Assembly (NCBI GenBank): GCA_938010495.1
Contig: CALLUT010000161.1
Span: 1-5,976 of the forward strand
DNA: 5,976 nt
From: Candidatus Absconditabacterales bacterium
Lineage (GTDB): Bacteria > Patescibacteria > JAEDAM01 > Absconditabacterales > Absconditicoccaceae
Reading direction: 5' to 3'
This document shows positions 1 through 5,976 of this stretch, in pieces. The position numbers were made by a program, and so were the translations under genes. The notes under the pieces were generated by a model, which was not told the DNA's origin, did not search any database, and worked only from the letters and a program-made list of their open reading frames with translations. Within the stretch, counting starts at the first letter, position 1. Each line of letters starts with the position of its first letter.

Positions 1-1189
1 CTCTGAGGTCATCAAGATAGAATTCCCCTCATGTAAATGATACAGGTCCATGAATTTTAATAGCAAAATGTCCTCACGTATGAATGTCAGGTTCCCAGTT
101 AAAGTTATACACTTTTTCTGGGTTCTCTACTTGTGGGTCAAATGTTTCAAATGTCGCTCACATAGTTTTTAGAATTTTTACATAGTGAGTAAACCTACTT
201 GGATAGATGGTTTCATGGATTATCGATGTTCATTCTGCAGTACACATAAGTACAGCTCGAATCGCATGTCGATCAGTCATAAATCAAGGTTCTGGTTTTG
301 TTTCAACATCAGTAGCTCTTAATGGTCATTTCCAAAAGAATCTAATTCATCGATCTCAAATTTCATATCATCCTCATGCCTCATCTAATTTTTCTAAGAA
401 TGCAGTAAGATCTTGATGACGTGCATTTTCTATAATTACGTCTCATTTTGAAATAATAGCAGCACAAGCATAGGTTACTGCCACATTTCTATCTGGTATT
501 ACAGAGTGAATTGCTCAATCAAGTTTATCAACTCATACTATCTCTATAGTTCTAAACGCTCTTCTTCTAATTTTTGCTCACATTTTATTGAGAAAATCTA
601 TCATATCATCAATTTCTGGTTCTAGCGCAGCATTTTCCAAGATAGTAGTTCATTTAGCCAAAGTTGCAGCCATCATTAATACTTCAGTTCATGTGTGACT
701 ATTTTTTGCAAAACGATATGTTGTTCATGTTAATCAATTTGGAGCTGATACAGTAACCATATCATTTTCCATTTTCCATGTAGCTCACATAGCTTCTAAA
801 CCATCCATAGTTCTATCAAGAGGTCTTTTTCATAGTTTGTCTCATCATGGCATCGGTACAGTAACAGTACCATGTTTAGCAAGAAGAGGAGCGATAAAAA
901 GATGTGAAGCTCTAGACTTAGGACCAAACTCAGCTGGAATAGTTGATGTTTTGATATTAGGATCAATAATATATGTTTTATTTCAAATATGCTCAGCATC
1001 TCATCATAATAGCCTGATGCATTCTTGTACAAGATCTACATCATTGATTCAAGGAACATTGAGTAATCTTGATTCTTTTGTTCAAAGCAATGAAGCAATC
1101 ATTAATTTATATGAAGCATTTTTTGCTCATCATATTCTAATACACCCTCTCAAAGGGGATCATCATGTTACGATTATTTTTTTAGACAT
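1..1189 (-). CDS. murA: UDP-N-acetylglucosamine 1-carboxyvinyltransferase MurA (3' end beyond window), Asp in place of catalytic Cys
   Basis: MurA transfers enolpyruvate from PEP to UDP-GlcNAc in the cytoplasm, the first committed step of peptidoglycan precursor synthesis. Read with TGA = Gly, 396 codons are open from ATG 1189 to the window edge. The usual length is about 420, so only a short tail is missing. Visible family marks are GGAKNA with catalytic Lys23, PLLAKHGTVTVP, GGDKLGKRPLD at residues 115-125, the PGFMTD segment with Asp306 (E. coli Asp305), IYPSRFTH, and the terminal DDLR (E. coli Arg397 region). The residue matching E. coli Cys115 is Asp117, encoded at 839-841. This Cys-to-Asp change is known from Mycobacterium, Chlamydia and Borrelia MurA and makes the enzyme insensitive to fosfomycin. 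The start is secure because an in-frame TAA lies 9 nt upstream of the ATG. The gene follows the priA-like gene on the same strand, 71 nt away. The related EPSP synthase AroA is ruled out by the UDP-sugar-type motifs. Confidence 0.95.
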
Positions 1190-1215
1190 AGGGTTTCTTT
1201 AAGTAAACATAGGTA

Positions 1216-1243
1216 AAAATATGAGAAGAGACGTTGTTTGCAA
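1216..1243 (-). promoter_or_regulatory. possible promoter for murA
   Basis: In the 71-nt gap upstream of murA, the minus strand carries TTGCAA (1243-1238) and TATTTT (1221-1216) separated by 16 nt. These resemble sigma-70 -35 and -10 boxes and would start transcription about 20 nt before the murA ATG. AT-rich sequence gives such matches by chance, and murA could equally be transcribed from upstream of the priA-like gene. A weak AAAGAAA purine stretch lies just before the ATG. No rho-independent terminator hairpin is visible between the two genes. Confidence 0.25.
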
Positions 1244-1260
1244 GAGAACTTTATCATGGA

Positions 1261-2301
1261 TTATAATAATTGTTGTGGTTCCCAATCAACTTTAAATCAC
1301 CTTGTAGCAATTTTAAGTTTTGAGTAAGCGATATCCATAAATTGTCTTACTTGTGATCATTTCAAAATAATTGAATAACGGTATTTTCCATACATTTTAT
1401 AAATCATAGGAGGAGTTGTATATATTTCTAAGTCATTCATTTCATATTGTTCCTTTATATAGAGGAGTTCCTGAAATAATTTATTGGTGGTAGTAAATAG
1501 TTTTTCTTCGATTTCATTTTTATAAAGAAGGACACACATTTCATTATAAGGAGGGTATTTGTATTGTTCTCTATATGCTAATTCATGTTTTTTCATTCAT
1601 TCTAAATCCAAATTACATGCATGGGTAATACTTGGCGCTTCAGAATTATAAGTTTGTACAAGAAAGGTGGAAGCATTCAATTTTGTGAAACAATCATACA
1701 ATAAACTAAAATTATTCCAATGTGCTTGAAAATCAGGAACGTTCAATCATATATCTGCATTGAGTACAATGAAAGCATCTGGCGACCATCATGTAATTGG
1801 TTGAATTAATAGCGTTGTTCAAACAACTACACGAGCTTGTGATACTTCAGCTAACATTTTCTCACTTTTATTTAATGAATTTGCGGAAGAGTTTTCTAGA
1901 ACTAGTGCCTCTACGTTATAAGTTTCTTTGATCCGTTGAGCAACTTGCTGAGTTCATAATCCATATGTTGTTGTATCTGTTCATCAACAATTTGTACATA
2001 CAGCATCAGCTGTGTACTGCATCCTGCAGATATGGCACAATCATATTTTTCATCAATGAACATCTTCATGTATCGCTATAGCAACATCACAATTTTTGCA
2101 ACGAGGAATAAATCAACAATCATTACACAATGTTCATGACGCATATCATTTTTTATTAACTAAGATAGCTATATTTTTTCATTCACGCAAAAACTTAGTT
2201 AGTCATTTCTTTACTAACTCACTCCAAGGTTTAGTCAATTCATCAATCATATTTATGAGAAAAATTGACTTGGTATCGTGCTCGTAGTGTGTATAAGTCA
2301 T
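1261..2301 (-). CDS. priA: PriA-like primosomal protein, N-terminally truncated, zinc-binding and C-terminal domains only
   Basis: The frame is open from ATG 2301 to TAA 1261 with TGA = Gly, giving 346 aa against about 730 in E. coli PriA. It matches the second half of PriA. In order: an LTKFL...GKNIAILVNKKGYASG segment; a zinc domain of four CxxC pairs (Cys59/62, 68/71, 89/92, 102/105) with almost the spacing of E. coli Cys436-479; YGLGTQQV; VVVGTT at about 158-163; NADIGLNVPDF at about 181-191; VQTYN; YPPY at 249-252; and a KVDWEP C-terminus. About 375 N-terminal residues are absent, including the 3'-end DNA-binding domain and the Walker A and B motifs. Motif VI (QxxGRxGR) is replaced by unrelated residues, and motif V is degraded after GTT. 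The protein could still contact SSB or primosome partners through the zinc region but should not be an ATPase. The frame stays open to a TAG at 2407-2409, yet that extension shows no PriA similarity, so ATG 2301 is chosen (ATG 2250 is the alternative). An N-terminal half elsewhere in the genome cannot be excluded. Confidence 0.85.
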
Positions 2302-2392
2302 ATAATCAAAATTAGGTACCAAATTTTTTTTGTAAGGGATTAGGTATTTAGCAATAGAATAGTTACATTTAGTTCTATGTAAAGACCAACAG
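2302..2392. promoter_or_regulatory. divergent intergenic region between priA-like gene and oxidoreductase operon
   Basis: These 91 bp separate two divergent start codons and must hold the promoters of both arms unless transcription begins inside a gene. It is AT-rich with a T-run at 2324-2331. On the plus strand TTGTAA (2330-2335) and TAGAAT (2355-2360) resemble -35 and -10 boxes, but the 19-nt spacing is poor. Neither start codon has a strong Shine-Dalgarno sequence. Confidence 0.4.
2363..2382. repeat. 6-8-6 inverted repeat upstream of the oxidoreductase gene, possible operator
   Basis: TTACAT at 2363-2368 is mirrored exactly by ATGTAA at 2377-2382 around an 8-nt spacer. The right arm ends 10 nt before the ATG at 2393, so the element overlaps where a ribosome binding site would sit. 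It could be a dimeric repressor site or a weak stem-loop. A six-base perfect repeat is short enough to be chance in AT-rich DNA. Confidence 0.3.
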
Positions 2393-4432
2393 ATGAAAAC
2401 AGAACACTATGATATTGTAGTTATATGAGCATGAGCTGGAGGACTTACCGCCAGTATATGACTTTCGAAAGTATGAAAAAAAGTTGCTCTTATAGAAAAA
2501 TGACCTATGTGAGGTGATTGTACAAATTTTTGATGTGTCCCATCAAAAGCTCTTATTCATTACTGAATGGAAAAACCAGAACTATGAATTAAAAAAGCTT
2601 TAGAGCTTGTGAGAGAAAAAAGACAACATTTCTTGGATGAGGAGAGCTGGGAACAAATGAAAGAAAAATTTTGAATTGACGTCTTTGCATGACGTGGGAC
2701 ATTCAAAAACAAAAACACTATTATCATAGATGATCATACCGAAATCACGTTTAAGAAAGCAATTATCTCAACATGATCTCATGCTCGTACTATAGAAATA
2801 GAGTGAATACCAAAAGATAAATTACTTACAAACGAAGAAATTTTTGAAATAGATACTGAGATCAAAAATCTTGTTGTTGTGGGATGATGATATATTTGAT
2901 GTGAACTTGGTGAAGCATTTGCACACCTGTGAGTAAATGTAACGCTATTAAATAGATGAGATAGACTAATTAAGAATGAAGAACCAGAAGCATCCCAAGT
3001 AATCCATGATCAGTTAGTAAAAGCTTGAGTAACTATACTCTATAATACGACTATAACACGTGGTTCAGGAAAAGACTTATTACTAGATATAGACTGAAAA
3101 GAACATACGGTACCATATGATTATGCACTTCTTTCTATTTGAAGAATTAGCACAACGAAGTGAATATGATTAGATAATGCATGAATAAAATTTTCAAACA
3201 AATGAATCGAAGTAAATAAATATAACGTAACAAGCAATAAAAATGTCTTTGCTGTAGGTGACTGTGTTGCTGAAAATCCTAAATTTACTCATTGGGCAGA
3301 TCATGAAGCGCGCTGAGTAGTAAGAAATATACTCGTTCCTTGGTTCAAAAAATCTGTAAGAAATCAAACGCTTCCTATGAGCATGTATACAACAACTGAA
3401 GTCTCAAGAATATGAATGACAAAACAAGAACTCGTCAAAGCATGACTCGACGACGATTCAGTAACTATAACAGAATACTTTAATAATGATGATAGAAGTT
3501 TCTTAAACGATGAGCAACAATGATTTGTGAAAATTCATTTTAGTAGGATACGAGGAAAAATCTTATGAGCGACTATCGTTTCACCGAAAGCATGAACTAT
3601 GCTACCTTTGCTTACACAAGCAAAAGATGAGTGATTATCAGCATATAAAATTATGAGTACAGTGCATGCTTATCCAACCAAAGGTAGAGTAATAAAGAAA
3701 GTAGCTCAAGGATTTGTAGTTGAGACATTAACTAACTTTAAAAGAGAAATATGATATTGGTTAAAGCTAAATATGTTTAAACTTTTTGCACTATTTTTAT
3801 GGACAACTGTTGGTCTTATTTATATGCGATACAAAAAGACTTATGGAGTAAGTAATGCAGATATTTGAAGATCTCTCTATGATTTTGTAACATGAACAAC
3901 TCGATGACCTCTATTATATATATTGATATATGCAATTAGACCTGTAATTCTTTTTCCTGCCTCAATACTAACATTATTATCTTGAGTAATATTTTGACCA
4001 ATTCGATGAGTTATATACACAATATTTTGAGAGAATGCAAGTGCGAACTTTGCGTATTATATATGATCGAAATTATGAAAAGGAATTATAAAACCATGAT
4101 CTCAATGAGTTTTTGCAAATGTAAAAGAAAGACTTTCATGAAATGAATTTATGTCAGTGTTGATGTTAAGAATTATTCCGTTACCGTTTGATTTAGTTAA
4201 TTATGCATGTGGAATACTGCAGGTAACATGGAAAAAATACGCTCTATGAACGCTACTTTGAATCATGCCATGACTTGTAACATTTGTATTATTTTGAGCA
4301 AGCATTGAAAATATTCAGACCTTTAATTTTAATGAAATTTCACTAAACTGATCGTATCTAACTCTAGCGATTGTTCTCTATGCAGTTTCAATATGACTAG
4401 CAGTTTTCTTTAAGAAAAGAATGAAGCAATAA
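2393..4432 (+). CDS. fusion of FAD-dependent pyridine nucleotide-disulfide oxidoreductase (MerA-like) with C-terminal TVP38/TMEM64 (VTT) membrane domain
   Basis: One frame of 679 aa with TGA = Gly and TAA stop. Residues 1 to about 450 are a class I flavin disulfide reductase: FAD site GAGAGG (12-17), redox-active pair GGDCTNFGCVPSK (Cys43, Cys48), NAD(P) site GGGYIGCE (164-171), FAVGDC with Asp290, FTHWADHEARG, and a dimerisation domain ending in HAYPTKGR (425-432). From about 461 the protein is strongly hydrophobic and contains a VTT domain: RPVILFPAS from 516, GENASANFAYYIG, and LRIIPLPFDLVNYACG (592-607). VTT proteins (DedA, TMEM41B, VMP1) move lipids across membranes. Fusions of these two families are known in other bacteria, but their substrate is undefined. 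The usual His-Pro-Thr-x-x-Glu dyad reads Tyr-Pro-Thr-Lys-Gly-Arg, and MerA's C-terminal Cys pair is absent, so true mercuric reductase activity is unlikely. About 51 of some 67 glycines are TGA by hand count. First gene of the rightward operon, with the next gene 5 nt downstream. Confidence 0.92.
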
Positions 4433-4437
4433 ATCAC

Positions 4438-5292
4438 ATGATAAAAATAGACACACATTTTCATCCAAATTTCTTTTTCCGATTACCAGAAAATCTTTGA
4501 ACAAAGAGGCAATCTGCAAAAATATGGTGAGAAATACAAAAACGAGACCTAGATGCAATTATAGTCACAGAACATGTTTTTAAGCGTCCAGCATTATCTT
4601 ACAAGATACTTGAAGCAAATAGGCCAGCGGAAGCAAAAACATATTTGATACCTTGAGTGGAAGCACTTTCTAAAGAATGAATTGATATGTTAATTTTTTC
4701 TAAAGATACACATGTATATACATGTCAGGAAATTATGACTCCACAAAAATTAACATTTGATCAGTTAGTTGAATACATAAACAATGATCCAAAACTACAA
4801 TGAATTGTTACTCATCCATTTATATTATCAGACACTGGTGTTGTTAAACATTTCCCAGAAGAAAAAGTTCTTGAATCTGCAAAAAAGTTAGGATTTATAG
4901 AAAAACAAAATGCTGCATTTATTACAATGAGACAAAAACTTGAAAAATCTATTTTCAAGAATCTTCGAATTACAAAAAAAATGATAGAGAAATTTGAAAA
5001 AATTGAGAACGTACCAGAAAAATATTATGCTAAAGATACCGTTGTAGTATGATGAAGTGATGCTCATAACCCCTATGATTTAGGTGATTATACAGTATTA
5101 CAAATACAAAATAAAAACAAAGAACAACTACGAGAAAGTTTACTTGATCCATCAATTGAAAGATCATTTCATATTACAACAGATAGAGTAAATGTTTGGT
5201 GGTATATGTTAAGAAATTCAGTTATTATTTTTTGAGAAAGAATACTGAAAACATCATGATTATATAAAATTGATTCTACATATTTTAAATAA
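4438..5292 (+). CDS. PHP-family metal-dependent phosphoesterase
   Basis: 284 aa with TGA = Gly, ending in TAA. The protein shows the ordered metal-ligand motifs of the PHP superfamily: DTHFH at residues 5-9 (His7, His9), VTEH with Glu45/His46, PGVE with Glu75, THPF with His126, and GGSDAH with Asp208 and His210. PHP enzymes bind two or three metal ions and hydrolyse phosphomonoesters, nucleotides or cyclic phosphates. The motifs do not identify the substrate here. There is no signal peptide, so it is probably cytosolic. A charged Lys/Glu-rich stretch at about 160-195 sits between the last two metal motifs and may be a helical insertion. The C-terminal 40 residues include hydrophobic and aromatic segments but no clear membrane helix. 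It starts 5 nt after the oxidoreductase fusion and lies 13 nt before a CDP-alcohol phosphatidyltransferase, so it is probably co-transcribed. A role in lipid headgroup or phosphoester turnover is possible but inferred from position. Nine TGA codons lie in frame. No strong Shine-Dalgarno is visible. Confidence 0.85.
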
Positions 5293-5305
5293 CCAGAGTT
5301 TCTCC

Positions 5306-5920
5306 ATGAACAAAAAAAATAAAACACATTGAGTCTATTGAAAACATGAAATGAAACGAATGAACTTGTTTCAAAAATATAAATGAATAGCCCTTTCACC
5401 CTTAGTAAAATTATGTGAAACAACAGGAATCACACCCAATTGATTAACATTTTTTTGATGAATTATATGTGTTATATGACTTGTTCTTTCAGTACATTTT
5501 TCTAATCCTATTTGGTTTATATGTTCAATATGGGCACAACTCTTTATTGATTGACTAGATTGAACTGTTGCAAGAGAACTAAATATGACGAGCGAAGAAT
5601 GAACATTTCTTGATATAATTATGGATCATGTTTGAATTACAACGAGTTCATTGTTTATACTTTACTTTTCAACTATATCACCCCAGTTAGTTCTTTTGTA
5701 TACGGTATTTTATACTATTGTTATAGCTTGTTGATTAATATTATGAAAAATTAATAATCCTTATTGATTAGTGTTAAGACCAAGATTGTTTGTATATATA
5801 ATAATTACGTTTACGCTAGGAGCAGTTTTAGAATATACGTTAATACTTTTTACCGTAATACTTTTTATACACAGCATTACTGGGTTACAAAAACTTTATA
5901 ATTATTTTAAAATCAACTAA
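5306..5920 (+). CDS. CDP-alcohol phosphatidyltransferase family integral membrane protein
   Basis: 204 aa with TGA = Gly, ending in TAA. It carries a complete CDP-alcohol phosphotransferase signature: Asp82, Asp85-Gly86, Ala89-Arg90, then 8 residues to Gly99, Asp103 and Asp107 (pattern D-x2-DG-x2-AR-x8-G-x3-D-x3-D). The four Asp residues bind the divalent metals and the catalytic base. ITPNGLTFFGG at 42-52 is the family's typical lead-in to the first membrane helix, and about six hydrophobic segments follow through residue 204. These enzymes displace CMP from a CDP-linked donor such as CDP-diacylglycerol onto an alcohol acceptor, making phosphatidylglycerol phosphate, phosphatidylinositol phosphate or similar lipids. 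The acceptor cannot be read from the sequence, so no gene symbol is given. Gly83, Gly86 and Gly99 of the signature are all TGA codons. An in-frame ATG at residue 16 (5351) is an alternative start. The stop overlaps the next start by one base, suggesting coupled translation. Confidence 0.92.
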
Positions 5921-5976
5921 TGACTTGATTACTATTAATAATTGTTCAATCATTATATTTCATATTTCCTGCATGA
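5920..5976 (+). CDS. N-terminus of a small membrane protein, possibly CarS/DUF46-like CDP-archaeol synthase (3' end beyond window)
   Basis: The ATG at 5920 uses the last base of the preceding TAA (TAATG), a common arrangement for translational coupling. Only 19 codons are in the window, with TGA at codons 3 and 19 read as Gly. They encode one hydrophobic segment ending FIFPAG. The pattern LLLI...QSLYFIFPAG resembles the first helix of CarS/DUF46 proteins, which transfer CMP from CTP to a lipid phosphate in archaea and have homologues in CPR bacteria. A CDP-lipid synthase next to a CDP-alcohol phosphatidyltransferase would make pathway sense. The sequence is too short for a firm call, and any polytopic membrane protein could begin this way. 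Confidence 0.4.

Noticed and set aside
207..416. Short plus-strand open frame
   Set aside because: Antisense to the 3' part of murA, with no start context or motif of its own.
796..1032. Short minus-strand open frame
   Set aside because: A different frame inside murA on the same strand. Its hydrophobic low-complexity translation is a shadow.
837..1202. Open frame of 121 codons on the plus strand
   Set aside because: It lies antisense to murA. It has no recognisable motif, and murA has clear family motifs across the same bases.
1190..1260. Small RNA or terminator between the priA-like gene and murA
   Set aside because: No stable GC-rich hairpin with a T-run is visible on either strand.
1357..1596. 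A separate 79-aa protein containing YPPY
   Set aside because: It is only the stretch between two in-frame TGA glycine codons of the priA-like gene.
2096..2287. Short plus-strand open frame
   Set aside because: Antisense to the zinc-domain region of the priA-like gene.
2393..4432. Mercuric reductase (merA) annotation
   Set aside because: There is no NmerA domain and no C-terminal cysteine pair, the His-Glu dyad is changed, and no merR/merT/merP genes are nearby.
5169..5423. Short minus-strand open frame
   Set aside because: Antisense to the end of the PHP gene and the start of the phosphatidyltransferase gene, which both carry family motifs.
1..5976. Widespread pseudogenisation, selenocysteine insertion, or TGA = Trp (code 4)
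   Set aside because: TGA occurs dozens of times at conserved glycine columns with no frame damage. There are too many sites for Sec, and Trp positions use TGG.

Overview
The window reads as coherent genes only if TGA is decoded as glycine (translation table 25). That points to the candidate phyla Gracilibacteria (BD1-5) or Absconditabacteria (SR1) of the CPR/Patescibacteria radiation. The sequence alone does not separate the two. Under the standard code every gene breaks into short fragments. With TGA = Gly there are five long open frames and the start of a sixth, and conserved motif glycines fall exactly on TGA codons. The four gene ends that can be seen are all TAA, and Trp is TGG. The DNA is AT-rich.

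Left arm, minus strand (1-2301): a short PriA-like gene (2301-1261) is followed after 71 nt by murA (1189 to beyond base 1). murA makes the first committed peptidoglycan precursor and has Asp in place of the usual catalytic Cys, the change linked to fosfomycin insensitivity. The PriA-like protein keeps the eight zinc cysteines and the C-terminal domain. It lacks the whole N-terminal half (DNA-binding domain and Walker A/B helicase lobe), and its helicase motif VI is gone, so it should not be an active helicase.

Centre (2302-2392): a 91-bp divergent intergenic region separates the two arms. It contains a 6-8-6 inverted repeat just upstream of the rightward genes.

Right arm, plus strand (2393-5976): a tightly packed run of four genes. 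(1) A 679-aa fusion of a flavin disulfide reductase with a TVP38/TMEM64 (VTT/DedA-superfamily) membrane domain. (2) After 5 nt, a PHP-family metal-dependent phosphoesterase. (3) After 13 nt, a CDP-alcohol phosphatidyltransferase with a perfect catalytic motif. (4) Overlapping by one base (TAATG), the start of a membrane protein that resembles, over only 19 codons, the N-terminus of CarS/DUF46 CDP-archaeol synthase-like proteins. Together these suggest a membrane-lipid module: CDP-activated lipid supply, headgroup transfer, lipid movement by the VTT domain coupled in an unknown way to redox chemistry, and a phosphoesterase. The joint role is inferred from gene order and has not been demonstrated.
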